The notes under the pieces are model-generated. The model did no database searches, was not told where the DNA came from, and saw nothing but the letters and a program-made list of their open reading frames with translations. Below, piece by piece: positions 43,222 to 52,406 of a DNA stretch of 64,000 nt. The stretch spans positions 186,001-250,000 of the forward strand of contig NZ_MTQF01000010.1 of the NCBI RefSeq assembly GCF_001975985.1. Reading direction: 5' to 3'. The stretch is from [Flexibacter] sp. ATCC 35103 (lineage in GTDB: Bacteria; Bacteroidota; Bacteroidia; Flavobacteriales; Flavobacteriaceae). Made by a program: the position numbers and the translations under genes. Position 1 is the stretch's first letter, and each line of letters opens with the position of its first letter.

Positions 43222-43695
43222 ATGAAACTTTCAGAAATTAAAAAAATACTGACTACTATTGAAGCCGTTAATTTTCAGTTACCAGACGGAAAATTTGTAC
43301 CTGAATATTTTCACGTAACCGAAGTTGGTTACATAACAAAAAACTTCATCGATTGTGGCGGAGTTGTTCGTAAAGAAACGGTTGTAAATTTCCAGCTTTG
43401 GGATGCTAACGATTATGAGCACCGCTTAAAACCTCAAAAATTAATTCATATCATTGAGCTTTCAGAGAAAGTTTTAGGAATAGAAGATTTTGAAATCGAA
43501 GTAGAATATCAAAATACGACAATTGACAAATATGATTTAGGTTTTAACGGAAAAGATTTTCTGTTATTAAATAAAACAACAGCTTGCTTAGCACAGGATC
43601 AATGCGGAATTCCGTCAGAAAAACCAAAATTAAAACTGACTCAATTAAATTCTGACGAATCAAATTCATGTACCCCGGGCGGGAGTTGTTGCTAA
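43222..43695 (+). CDS. DUF6428-family protein with a cysteine-rich C-terminus
   Basis: The 157-residue protein matches DUF6428 as I recall it: LPDGKFVPEYFHVTEVGYITKNFIDCGG is the family start. It ends SNSCTPGGSCC, three clustered cysteines, and has another pair (TACLAQDQCG) before that, which would suit arsenite or another soft metal. It lies 18 bp after arsR and 18 bp before the ArsC-like gene, so it is part of the arsenic operon. Its molecular role is not known. Confidence 0.8.
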   Translation: MKLSEIKKILTTIEAVNFQLPDGKFVPEYFHVTEVGYITKNFIDCGGVVRKETVVNFQLWDANDYEHRLKPQKLIHIIELSEKVLGIEDFEIEVEYQNTTIDKYDLGFNGKDFLLLNKTTACLAQDQCGIPSEKPKLKLTQLNSDESNSCTPGGSCC

Positions 43696-43713
43696 ACTTA
43701 AAAGGTTATAAAA

Positions 43714-44343
43714 ATGTCGAATCAAAATGCTTTATATTCAAAAATTCAATCTTTAGCGCAATCTTTTGATTTTGCCGCAATTTCTAAAGATCGCAAAGAT
43801 ATACTACAACCACTTGTTGGTTTTATTCAGCTAAAGTTTGAGCAACAACAAGAAATTAGATTGAACTTAATTTGTACGCACAATTCCAGAAGAAGTCATT
43901 TGGCTCAGGTTTGGGCGCAAACGGCAGCACATTATTATAAAATTAAAAATGTTTCCTGCTATTCTGGCGGAACTGAAGCTACGGCTTTATTCCCAAAAGT
44001 TACTGAAACACTAACGGAATCCGGTTTTAAGATCCAGAAAATATCTCAAGGTAATAATCCGGTTTATGCGATTAAATTCTCTGAAAACGAAGCGCCAATT
44101 ATTGGTTTTTCTAAAACCTACGATGACGATTTTAATCCGGAAAGTGAATTTGCTGCTATCATGACTTGTTCGCAAGCTGACGGAGGTTGTCCTTTTATTC
44201 CAGGAGCCGAGAAAAGAATTGCAGTTACTTATGATGATCCAAAAGCTTTTGATAATACTCCACAAGAAACAGAAAAATATAATGAAAGAAGTCTGCAAAT
44301 TGCAACTGAAATGTTTTATGTTTTCTCACAAATAAAAAAATAA
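43714..44343 (+). CDS. arsenate-reductase-like low-molecular-weight phosphatase-fold protein
   Basis: The 209-residue protein has the LMW-PTP P-loop CTHNSRR (C54 with R60, CX5R), a late general-acid-type Asp in ITVTYDDP-like VTYDDPKAF, and cysteines in [11 protein letters not shown]. Thioredoxin-coupled arsenate reductases have this fold. The N-terminal extension of about 48 residues is characteristic of the Bacteroidota version. In the arsenic operon, reduction of arsenate to arsenite for ACR3 is a good prediction, not demonstrated. Confidence 0.85.
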   Translation: MSNQNALYSKIQSLAQSFDFAAISKDRKDILQPLVGFIQLKFEQQQEIRLNLICTHNSRRSHLAQVWAQTAAHYYKIKNVSCYSGGTEATALFPKVTETLTESGFKIQKISQGNNPVYAIKFSENEAPIIGFSKTYDDDFNPESEFAAIMTCSQADGGCPFIPGAEKRIAVTYDDPKAFDNTPQETEKYNERSLQIATEMFYVFSQIKK

Positions 44344-44344
44344 G

Positions 44345-45415
44345 ATGTCCTTAAATCATTGTTTTCCTGTTGCAGAGAAAAAGAAATTAGGTTTTCTGGA
44401 TCGTTTTTTGACGCTTTGGATTTTTCTTGCCATGTTTATTGGTGTTTCTGTTGGATATTTTTTTCCGTCAAGCGGAAGTTTCATCAATTCGTTTTCTAGC
44501 GGAACTACAAATATTCCATTAGCGATTGGTTTGATTTTGATGATGTATCCGCCATTAGCAAAAGTGAAGTATGAAAAAATGGGGGAAGTTTTTAAAAATA
44601 CCAAAATATTAGGTGCTTCTCTCTTTTTAAACTGGATTCTTGGCCCGTTTTTAATGTTTTCATTAGCACTTTTATTTTTAAAAGATTATCCTGAATATAT
44701 GATTGGCTTGATCCTGATAGGTTTGGCACGTTGTATTGCAATGGTTATGGTCTGGAATGATCTTGCTGACGGAAATCGCGAATATGCTGCTGGTCTTATT
44801 GCGTTGAACAGTATATTTCAGGTTTTGCTTTACAGCGTTTATGCTTATATTTTTATCACGGTTTTACCTCCTTATTTTGGATATTCGGGTTTTACGGTCA
44901 ATATCAGCATGATTCAGATTGCTGAAAGTGTTGCTGTTTATTTGGGAATTCCGTTTGCATTAGGAATTATATCCAGATATGGTTTGATAAAACTCAAAGG
45001 CGAAGAATGGTTTCAGCATACATACATTCCGTTCATTTCTCCTGTTACTTTGATTGCTTTGCTATTTACCATTGTTCTGATGTTTAGTTTAAAAGGGGAA
45101 TTAATCGTTCAGATTCCTATGGATGTGGTTAGAATCGCAATTCCGCTTGCAATTTATTTCGGGTTAATGTTTGTGATTAGTTTTTTTACCGGAAAATATT
45201 TTGGTGCTGATTATTCTAAAAGTACTTCGATTGCTTTTACTGCTACTGGCAATAATTTTGAATTAGCAATTGCTGTTTCAATTGGTGTTTTTGGCATTAA
45301 CAGCGGACAAGCTTTTACGGGCGTTATTGGTCCGTTGGTCGAAGTTCCTGCTTTGATTGCTTTGGTAAATGTGGCTTTCTGGTTTCGAAAGAGATATTTT
45401 TCTTTAAGTTGCTAA
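44345..45415 (+). CDS. acr3: ACR3-family arsenite efflux transporter
   Basis: The 356-residue integral membrane protein has ten predicted helices and the ACR3 signature [18 protein letters not shown] with the essential cysteine, plus [17 protein letters not shown] and [17 protein letters not shown]. It exports arsenite (and perhaps antimonite) using the proton gradient. It starts one base after the ArsC-like stop, so it is the last gene of the arsR operon. A Flavo-1-like RNA and a tandem repeat follow. Confidence 0.95.
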   Translation: MSLNHCFPVAEKKKLGFLDRFLTLWIFLAMFIGVSVGYFFPSSGSFINSFSSGTTNIPLAIGLILMMYPPLAKVKYEKMGEVFKNTKILGASLFLNWILGPFLMFSLALLFLKDYPEYMIGLILIGLARCIAMVMVWNDLADGNREYAAGLIALNSIFQVLLYSVYAYIFITVLPPYFGYSGFTVNISMIQIAESVAVYLGIPFALGIISRYGLIKLKGEEWFQHTYIPFISPVTLIALLFTIVLMFSLKGELIVQIPMDVVRIAIPLAIYFGLMFVISFFTGKYFGADYSKSTSIAFTATGNNFELAIAVSIGVFGINSGQAFTGVIGPLVEVPALIALVNVAFWFRKRYFSLSC

Positions 45416-45547
45416 GATGCTAAGTTTTAGAATTTAATTCTTCTTATCAATTATTAGCCCAACATTTCAACCTTGGTTTTATCGTTACAATTTATCGTTA
45501 TATATAAATCATTGATGTGTAGCATTGATTATCTGCTATTATTGGGT

Positions 45548-45625
45548 GCCATTGATTGTGTGTCATTGATTGTGTGTCATTGATTGCGTGTCATTGATTG
45601 CGTCCCAACGGTTGAAACCGTTGGC
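45548..45625. repeat. four copies of a 14-bp tandem repeat plus a palindrome
   Basis: The unit GTCATTGATTGTGT occurs at 45548-45561 (first bases GCC), 45562-45575, 45576-45589 and 45590-45603, the last two reading TTGCGT. More degenerate CATTGAT strings precede. Right after the array is CCAACGGTTGAAACCGTTGG (45605-45624), a near-perfect palindrome, with GCTATG. Confidence 0.8.
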
Positions 45626-45712
45626 TATGTTTTATACTGAGTCATGTTTTAAATTTTTATTTCATCTTTTTCTTATATCTTTATTTTGATAGAATTATCT
45701 TGAAAACGAGTG

Positions 45713-45805
45713 CCCTGGCCCTGATAGAAGTGGAAATCCTTTTGTGCAGGTCCCGAGGCTTTGGGAGGCGCAAAAGATTGGAACTTACAGCATGAAATAG
45801 CTCCT
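45713..45805 (+). ncRNA. Flavo-1-like structured RNA element, copy B
   Basis: The element starts CCCTGGCCCTGATAGAAGTGG, has TCCTTTTGTGC paired with GCGCAAAAGA, and ends CATGAAATAGCTCCT. Within the loop of this hairpin it carries an extra small hairpin CCCGAGGCTTTGGGA. It is in the plus direction after acr3, probably beyond its terminator. Confidence 0.6.
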
Positions 45806-45860
45806 AATTCTTTGATTAATTTGAATCCTAAAAAAAATTAAACTTCTAAATATATTGCAT

Positions 45861-45894
45861 AAAAAAAGGTTCAACGTGATGTTGAACCTTTTTT
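45861..45894 (-). terminator. intrinsic terminator of ccsBA
   Basis: The stem AAAAAAGGTTCAAC / GTTGAACCTTTTTT with a GTGAT loop is symmetrical in strand. It lies 27 bp after the ccsBA stop and can also end plus-strand transcripts. Confidence 0.8.
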
Positions 45895-45920
45895 GTGAAT
45901 TAATAAAAACACTTTAGTTA

Positions 45921-48900
45921 TTATTTTTTCTTTTTATAATACTTGCGGTATTTTGGATATGTCAGAATTCCGATAAGGGAAATTGTTCCTAATGAATACC
46001 AGATCCAGCTTAATGAATGTGCTTCTCCGCTTGCATATGAATGCAGACCAACCAAATGGAAGTTTACTCCGTAATAAGTAAACAAAATTGAAATAAAAGC
46101 GTACATACTCATTAAATTAAAGAACCATTGTCCTCTTAATGAAGGAACAAAACGAGCATGAATTACAAAGGCATAAACCATAATCGAAATTAAAGCCCAG
46201 GTTTCTTTCGGATCCCATCCCCAGTAACGTCCCCAACTTTCGTTAGCCCATTGTCCTCCAAGGAAGTTACCAATTGTTAACATAATTAAACCAATTGTTA
46301 GGGCCATTTCGTTGATATAGGTAATTTCTTTGATATTTAAGTCCATTTTGGCTTTGTTCTTTTCGTTGGTAAAAAAGATCAAAATCAATCCAACAAAACC
46401 TAGAATCATTCCAAGCGCAAAAGGACCATAACTTGCCACAATTACCGCTACGTGAATCATTAACCAATATGAATTAAGAACCGGTTGCAGGTTTGCGATT
46501 TCCGGATCGATCCAGTTTGCGTTTGCTGCCATGAAGATCATTGATGTTACAAAAGCTGCCGATGCAACAGTAAGTTTTGACTTTTTATCAAAAGCAAGAC
46601 CAAAGAACATGGTTGCCCAGGCTACATAAACAATTGCTTCGTAAGCATTACTCCATGGTGCGTGACCTGAAATATACCAACGGGCGATTAAGGCAACGGT
46701 ATGAAATGCAAATATTACTCCTATTAATATATGAAAACCATTTACAGTTATACGAAGCCATTTTTTATCAAAGAAGATACTGAAAAGTGTAAAAATCAAC
46801 ATGAAGATTCCGGCAAGAGAATACCAATAAAACATTTTTGGTAAAATGTTGTAGCTATTATAGGCGATCTCAAGATCAATTTTCTTATCGCTTGGACGTA
46901 CTTTACTTCCAAATTTCTTCTGGAAACCATCTATACTTTCAACCAAATGATCTGCGGTTGAAAAATCCTTAGAAATTGATCCGTTGTTTAAAGCGCTAAA
47001 ATACATTGGTAAAATTTGCTTTACATACGTAGAATCCATTCCTTTTAAACCAGCATTCTGAATTTCTAAATACGAAATCCATTTGTTGTTTGGATCATTA
47101 GGGATTGGGAAAATTTTCAGGATACTTCCGCTTAACGCAGATTCCATCAGGTTTACTTTTTTATCTGTTTCGATAAAATCTTTCTCAAAGCTATTTGGAT
47201 TCCCTGCTTTGTAAGCTGCATCTAAATAAGGTGATAATTTATAATTTCCGTTTTCGTCAAAGAATTTTACAAACGGTACCAGTTTTGCTTTTCTGTCTAC
47301 GCCAATGATTTTACGAATACTATCATCTTTTGTATTTAAATAAATAAGCGGAACCTGGATCCAAACCTGAGCATATTGTGTCATTGACAAAAATACCTGA
47401 TCAGAATTCATTCCGTTGTAAGTGTCGCTCTGACTTACTTTTCTCAATAACTCTGATGAGAATGTATTGATAGGTTTCATTCTACCTCCGGCATCCTGAA
47501 TAATCAAACGTCCGAATTTAGCGGCATGTGCTACCGGAGCTTTATAAATCGTTAATAACGAATCGATTTGTTTCTGACTTGGTGCAGCAGTTACGTGATT
47601 GGCATGATCGTTAGGATCTGCAGGTGCATGATTATGACCGTGATCATGACCATCTCCCTCTGTATGAACGTGAGGTGCCTGAGCGAAACCAGAGAAACTT
47701 AGCATTAAAACCAGAATCGTAATTAATTTTTTCTTTTTTACATTCTCTAATTTACGTTTTAGATCAGCAAAACGAGAATGTTTCGTAAACATAATCGCCA
47801 TTAAACCAAAAAACAACATAAAATATCCTAAATATGTAATTGATGTTCCCCAGAAATCGTGGTTTACAGATAATACAGTTCCTTTTTCATCCGGATCGAA
47901 TGACGATTGAAAAAATCTGTATCCTTTATAATCTAAAACGTTGTTCATAAAAATTCTGGCATCAAATGTTTCTGTAGAATCCTGAACGGTTACTTTACTT
48001 TCAAAAGCAGAATAACTTTTTTCTGTTCCCGGATATTTTGTAGCGATAAAATCGTTTAGTTTTACTTTAAATGGTAAAATGTAAGCCTTGCTTCCGTAGA
48101 ATAAACTGTACTCAATTTTACCAATTTTAACTGTTTGAGGCTCTCCTACACTACCTTTTGATCCTAAAAGACGAACTTCTTTTTCCTGACCGTCTGCTTT
48201 AATTTTTACAATTAAGGCATCATGGTGTGATTTAGCTTTATAATCGTTATTCGATTCATAATCAACAATTCCTTTTATTGCCGGATCCGGAAAAACGATT
48301 CGGATATCACCAATACTATATAAGGAACGCATCATAAGAGGCTGAACATTATCTTTTGTTACGGTTCCTTTTAATTTATCTGCCATTCGCATAAACTCTC
48401 CTTCAAAAGGGGTTTGAATGGTATATTTATCACCGGTTGTATTAATGTTAATTGCGCCGTCTGTAGGTTTGTTTAAAGCAAACAATACATTGTGAATATT
48501 TTGAACTTCTCCTTCTTTCAGAAAATGTTCTTCACGTCCGCCTGCTCCTGCTTCAACCAGTTTAAGGTATAAAGTTCCGTTGGCAGTTGGTTTTATAGTT
48601 TCTTTAGCTCCCATAATATAATTGACATAAGAAACTTCAAAAGGAGTTTCATCAAATTTACCTGAAAGTGTAAAATCGTTATTAGTTACCGGCGAAAACA
48701 ATAATGCTTTATCAAAAGACCTGCGTTTCATTTCGCCTTTGTATTCTCCGTCTGCAAAAACAGTTAAGAATGTTTTGTCTGAATAAATTTGATTTTCAGC
48801 AGCGCCTTCACGAATTGGCATCATTCCTTCATAACTGATATATCGTGTAATAAATGCTCCTAAAAGGATAAAAATAAACGCAATATGAAGTATCAATGTT

Positions 48901-49133
48901 GCCCATTTCTCTTTTTTGTGCAATTGGTAGCGTTTGATATTTCCGAAAAAATTGATCATAAAAAAGACCATTATTGCCTCAAACCACCAGGTATTATAAA
49001 TTAGAATTCGAGCTGTATCTGTATTGTACTTACTCTCGATAAAAGTACCAACACCCATTGCTATAGCAAATGTTAAAAAAAGAACAGACATTAATCTTGT
49101 AGAAAACAAAAAAGAGAATATTTTTTTATCCAT
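45921..49133 (-). CDS. ccsBA: fused cytochrome c biogenesis protein CcsBA (ResB-CcsA)
   Basis: The 1070-residue membrane protein is the fused heme-delivery and cytochrome c synthase of System II. The N-terminal ResB-like half (1-455) has four helices, a large periplasmic domain (about 110-430) and the YRFFQSSFDPDEKGT motif. The C-terminal CcsA half has the heme-binding WWD segment WGRYWGWDPKETWALI (about 965-980), the conserved His near FVIHAR and HLVGLHSY. At the junction, residues 466-485 (KKKKLITILVLMLSFSGFAQ) look like a signal peptide and 488-513 is His-rich (HTEGDGHDHGHNH). Other fused proteins of Bacteroidota have a similar layout. Monocistronic, terminated at 45861-45894. Confidence 0.95.
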   Translation of the reverse strand: MDKKIFSFLFSTRLMSVLFLTFAIAMGVGTFIESKYNTDTARILIYNTWWFEAIMVFFMINFFGNIKRYQLHKKEKWATLILHIAFIFILLGAFITRYISYEGMMPIREGAAENQIYSDKTFLTVFADGEYKGEMKRRSFDKALLFSPVTNNDFTLSGKFDETPFEVSYVNYIMGAKETIKPTANGTLYLKLVEAGAGGREEHFLKEGEVQNIHNVLFALNKPTDGAININTTGDKYTIQTPFEGEFMRMADKLKGTVTKDNVQPLMMRSLYSIGDIRIVFPDPAIKGIVDYESNNDYKAKSHHDALIVKIKADGQEKEVRLLGSKGSVGEPQTVKIGKIEYSLFYGSKAYILPFKVKLNDFIATKYPGTEKSYSAFESKVTVQDSTETFDARIFMNNVLDYKGYRFFQSSFDPDEKGTVLSVNHDFWGTSITYLGYFMLFFGLMAIMFTKHSRFADLKRKLENVKKKKLITILVLMLSFSGFAQAPHVHTEGDGHDHGHNHAPADPNDHANHVTAAPSQKQIDSLLTIYKAPVAHAAKFGRLIIQDAGGRMKPINTFSSELLRKVSQSDTYNGMNSDQVFLSMTQYAQVWIQVPLIYLNTKDDSIRKIIGVDRKAKLVPFVKFFDENGNYKLSPYLDAAYKAGNPNSFEKDFIETDKKVNLMESALSGSILKIFPIPNDPNNKWISYLEIQNAGLKGMDSTYVKQILPMYFSALNNGSISKDFSTADHLVESIDGFQKKFGSKVRPSDKKIDLEIAYNSYNILPKMFYWYSLAGIFMLIFTLFSIFFDKKWLRITVNGFHILIGVIFAFHTVALIARWYISGHAPWSNAYEAIVYVAWATMFFGLAFDKKSKLTVASAAFVTSMIFMAANANWIDPEIANLQPVLNSYWLMIHVAVIVASYGPFALGMILGFVGLILIFFTNEKNKAKMDLNIKEITYINEMALTIGLIMLTIGNFLGGQWANESWGRYWGWDPKETWALISIMVYAFVIHARFVPSLRGQWFFNLMSMYAFISILFTYYGVNFHLVGLHSYASGEAHSLSWIWYSLGTISLIGILTYPKYRKYYKKKK

Positions 49134-49508
49134 TTTTAAGGAATTACATTGTATAAAAGTGGCACAAAAGTACTTAAAAATGTTGAGTTCTAATATTTGT
49201 ACTTTGTTAATAAAAACTAAAAAAAGAGGTTTTAATTAAATCAAATTCTTAAAAACGTACGCCTAATTTTACAAATTGGATAGTCTTTATATTACCAATA
49301 AATCGAATACTTGTTAGAGACCAAAAGGATCTTGGTTATTTTTGCTGATTATTAAACTGTTGCATTTCATTTTAAACCAATTTATCATAAATATTTGCCT
49401 TTATAAAAGCGTTTAAGTATCATTAACAAAATAAGTGTTCAGCAAAAATCCTTTTAATCTGTATAATCCGTGGTTAAACTTTAAAAAAAATAATGCTAAT
49501 TTTGCGAT
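49134..49508. other. 375-bp intergenic region between ccsBA and the DUF2520 gene
   Basis: AT-rich DNA between divergent genes. It holds the repeat string TTTTAATCTGTATAATCCG (49453-49471), related to one upstream of selO, and an exact -7 element TAATTTTG at 49497-49504. No ORF of substance is seen. Confidence 0.6.
49497..49504 (+). promoter_or_regulatory. -7 element TAATTTTG directly before the DUF2520 gene
   Basis: An exact TAnnTTTG that ends four bases before the ATG at 49509, so the mRNA would be leaderless or nearly so. Confidence 0.55.
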
Positions 49509-50270
49509 ATGATTCAAATAACGATAATTGGTTCCGGAAATGTTGCTCAGCATTTGATAAAAGCTTTCGCTAAAAGTGAACTTATAGAAATTGTACAGGT
49601 ATATTCCAGAAAAAAAGAAACACTGTCGTCTATAATTGAATTTGATAAAATCACAAGTGATTTTGCAGAATTAAAAGAAGCTGATTTATACATCATAGCA
49701 GTTTCAGACAAGGCTATTGCAGATGTTTCGAGTCAGTTGCCTTTTCAAAACCGAATCGTTGTTCATACTTCCGGTGCAGCTTCGCTTGATGTTTTAGACT
49801 CTAAAAACAGGAAAGGTGTTTTTTATCCGCTTCAGACATTTTCTAAAAACAAAGAGATTGATTTTTCGACCGTTCCGCTTTGCTTAGAAGCCGAAAATAC
49901 TTTTGATTTCCGTGTTTTAGAATCTGTAGCCAAAAGTGTTTCTACCGCTATTTTCCCTATTAATTCTGATCAGAGAAAAGCACTTCATGTTGCAGCTGTT
50001 TTTGTAAATAATTTTACAAATCATATGTATCAGATTGGTCAGGAAATTTGCGAAGAACATCAGGTTCCGTTTGAGATTTTAAGACCTTTAATACAGGAAA
50101 CAGCCAATAAAATCAATACACTTGATGCAATTGATGCCCAAACCGGTCCCGCAAAACGAAATGATTCTACTACAATTCAGACGCATTTAGAGTATTTGAC
50201 GAACGAAAATCAAAAGAATATTTATAAAATACTAACACAATCTATACAGAATAATGGCAAAAAGTTATAA
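49509..50270 (+). CDS. Rossmann-fold protein with DUF2520 domain
   Basis: The 253-residue protein opens with a dinucleotide-binding MIQITIIGSGNVAQHL, which fixes the ATG, and continues to a helical DUF2520 domain (about 120-250, containing ALHVAAVFVNNFTNHMYQI and the ending TIQTHLEYLTNENQKNIYKI). It resembles ketopantoate reductase and 6-phosphogluconate dehydrogenase-like folds; its substrate is unknown. The downstream kdsC-like gene overlaps its stop by 17 bases, so they form an operon. Confidence 0.88.
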   Translation: MIQITIIGSGNVAQHLIKAFAKSELIEIVQVYSRKKETLSSIIEFDKITSDFAELKEADLYIIAVSDKAIADVSSQLPFQNRIVVHTSGAASLDVLDSKNRKGVFYPLQTFSKNKEIDFSTVPLCLEAENTFDFRVLESVAKSVSTAIFPINSDQRKALHVAAVFVNNFTNHMYQIGQEICEEHQVPFEILRPLIQETANKINTLDAIDAQTGPAKRNDSTTIQTHLEYLTNENQKNIYKILTQSIQNNGKKL

Positions 50271-50781
50271 AGAAATAATGAACGACATCACAACCTTTGT
50301 TTTTGATGTTGATGGCGTACTTACAGACAGTTCAGTTTTTGTAACCAGTGAAGGAGAAATTCTTCGCACAATGAACATTCGTGATGGTTATGCGATGAAA
50401 GCGGCTGTAGAAAGTGGTTATCATGTTTGCATTATTTCTGGCGGAAGCAACGAAGGTGTTCGTGTTCGCTTACATAATTTAGGAATTAAAGATATTCATT
50501 TAGGAACTCCTGATAAGGTTAAAACGTTTAAAGAATACACCGATACTTATAATATCAAGCCTGAACAGGTATTGTATATGGGAGATGATATTCCTGATTT
50601 TCATGTAATGAAATTAGTAGGATTGCCAACTTGTCCCCAAGATGCAAGTCCTGAAATCAAAAATATTTCCCGCTATATTTCGCATGTAAAAGGCGGAAAA
50701 GGTGCTGCACGTGATGTTATCGAACAAGTCATGAAGGTACAGGGAAAATGGATGGAATATTTTAATGGACAACATGATTAG
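50254..50781 (+). CDS. KdsC-like HAD phosphatase
   Basis: The 175-residue HAD hydrolase has motif I VFDVDGVLTDSSVF (two Asp), motif II IISGG, and motif III/IV MGDDIPDFHVM. It is closest to 3-deoxy-D-manno-octulosonate-8-phosphate phosphatase, which forms KDO for lipopolysaccharide. The C-terminal tail (AARDVIEQVMKVQGKW) matches KdsC. No KdsA or KdsB gene is in the window. It overlaps the DUF2520 gene. Confidence 0.85.
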   Translation: MAKSYKEIMNDITTFVFDVDGVLTDSSVFVTSEGEILRTMNIRDGYAMKAAVESGYHVCIISGGSNEGVRVRLHNLGIKDIHLGTPDKVKTFKEYTDTYNIKPEQVLYMGDDIPDFHVMKLVGLPTCPQDASPEIKNISRYISHVKGGKGAARDVIEQVMKVQGKWMEYFNGQHD

Positions 50782-50892
50782 AGGGCAGTTTTCAGTTTCA
50801 GTTTTCAGTTTAAATAAATAACCTTGCCAACCTTTGAACCTTTGAACCTTTGCCCCTTTTGAATCTTAAAAAAAACTCAGAACCTTAAAAAA

Positions 50893-51819
50893 ATGAAATT
50901 CCTAAAACTCATTCGATACAAAAACCTTTTGATGCTTGCTTTTATGCAGGTATTATTTCGTTATGCATTTTTAAAACAACAGGATATTCCTTTGGCTTTA
51001 GCAGACTGGCAATACGGTTTATTAGTTTTAAGTACCGTTTTATTGGCCGCAGCTGGATATGTTATCAATAACATTTATGATGTTTTTACAGATACAATCA
51101 ATAAGCCTGAGGATGTAGTAATTGGCAAAGGAATTTCTGAAACTGCGGCTTACAATATTTATATCGGACTTAATATTACCGGTGTTGCTATTGGATTTAT
51201 TTTATCGAATATTATTTTAAGACCCGGTTTTGCGTCACTCTTTATATTGATTGCTTCGTTACTTTATTTTTACGCTACAACGCTAAAACAAATCATGATC
51301 CTGGGTAATTTTGTTGTTGCATTACTGCTTTCTGCAAGTGTTCTTATTATAGGTGTTTTTGACCTTTTTCCGGCAACAAATTCAGAGAATCAGGCTCAAA
51401 TGGCAAGTCTTTTTTCTATATTAACAGATTATGCTTTGTTTGCTTTCATGATCAATTTTATTCGCGAAATCATTAAAGATATTGAGGATGTAAATGGTGA
51501 TTATAATCAAGGAATGAACACATTACCAATTGCAATAGGTATTAGCCGTGCTGCAAAAGTAGCGGTGGCTTTTGCTATTATTCCTTTTATTTCCTGCTTA
51601 TTTTACGTCAATAAATACTTTGTAGAGAATAATCTTTTTATCGCTACATTTTATGCCTTTGCTTTTGTACTGGCGCCTCTTTTATATTTTATTATCAAAA
51701 TAGTTTCAGCAAAAACAAGTAAAGATTACCATCATTTGAGTAGTGTTTTAAAACTAATCTTATTTTTCGGAATTTTATCAATTCTGGTTATTACCTTAAA
51801 TATTAAATACAATGCTTAA
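50893..51819 (+). CDS. UbiA-family prenyltransferase (geranylgeranylglycerol-phosphate GGTase-like)
   Basis: The 308-residue membrane protein has about eight helices. Motif 1 is NNIYDVFTD (N59, D63, D67), and motif 2 is IREIIKDIEDVNGD. In flavobacteria this subgroup is annotated as geranylgeranylglycerol-phosphate geranylgeranyltransferase because of similarity to archaeal enzymes. The actual lipid acceptor in Bacteroidota is not certain, and it is separate from menA. It starts 111 bp after the KdsC-like gene; the Maf gene begins before its stop (overlap 8 bases). Confidence 0.85.
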   Translation: MKFLKLIRYKNLLMLAFMQVLFRYAFLKQQDIPLALADWQYGLLVLSTVLLAAAGYVINNIYDVFTDTINKPEDVVIGKGISETAAYNIYIGLNITGVAIGFILSNIILRPGFASLFILIASLLYFYATTLKQIMILGNFVVALLLSASVLIIGVFDLFPATNSENQAQMASLFSILTDYALFAFMINFIREIIKDIEDVNGDYNQGMNTLPIAIGISRAAKVAVAFAIIPFISCLFYVNKYFVENNLFIATFYAFAFVLAPLLYFIIKIVSAKTSKDYHHLSSVLKLILFFGILSILVITLNIKYNA

Positions 51820-52396
51820 AGAAAAATTAAAAAAATACACTTTAATTCTTGCTTCGGGATCACCTCGCAGACAACAATTTTTTAAGGACCTTGATCTTGA
51901 TTTCGAAATTCGATTAAAAGATATTGAAGAAATATATCCTCCGGAATTAAAAGCTGTCGAAATAACGGATTATTTAGCAGCGCTAAAAGCCAGTGCATTT
52001 GACGGGGAACTTAAAGAAAATGAGATTCTGGTAACCAGCGATACCATCGTTTGGCATAATAATAAAGCTTTAGGCAAACCTAAAAATGCCGAAGAAGCTT
52101 TTGAAATGATTAAATCGATGTCGAATACTACACACGAAGTTTTTACATCAGTTTGTTTTAGAACAAGCTTTACTTCTACTGTTATAAATGATGTTACTAA
52201 AGTTACTTTTAAAGATTTATCAGACGAGGCAATTTTATATTATATCGAAAACTATAAACCTTACGACAAAGCAGGCGCTTACGGAATTCAGGAATGGTTT
52301 GGTTTTATGGCAGTTGAAAAAGTTGAAGGTTCTTATACCAATGTTATGGGCTTGCCAACAGCCAAAGTTTACGAATATTTGAGTACTTTAGTGTAA
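51812..52396 (+). CDS. maf: Maf-family nucleotide pyrophosphatase
   Basis: The 194-residue protein has LILASGSPRRQQFFKDL near its start, then LVTSDTIVWHNNKALGKPK and GAYGIQEW, the Maf hallmark sequence. Maf proteins hydrolyse noncanonical or excess nucleoside triphosphates and affect septum formation. It overlaps the UbiA gene by eight bases and precedes the MscS-like gene by ten. Confidence 0.93.
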   Translation: MLKEKLKKYTLILASGSPRRQQFFKDLDLDFEIRLKDIEEIYPPELKAVEITDYLAALKASAFDGELKENEILVTSDTIVWHNNKALGKPKNAEEAFEMIKSMSNTTHEVFTSVCFRTSFTSTVINDVTKVTFKDLSDEAILYYIENYKPYDKAGAYGIQEWFGFMAVEKVEGSYTNVMGLPTAKVYEYLSTLV

Positions 52397-52406
52397 AAAA
52401 TTATTT

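Larger units (their letters stand above)
45416..45920. other. 505-bp intergenic region with tandem repeat and RNA element
   Basis: Between convergent acr3 and ccsBA. It contains a 14-bp tandem repeat with following palindrome, one Flavo-1-like element and the ccsBA terminator, described separately. No coding gene is seen. Confidence 0.6.

Noticed and set aside
45548-45603. CRISPR array
   Set aside because: The units are adjacent 14-mers without spacers, and no cas gene is present in the window.
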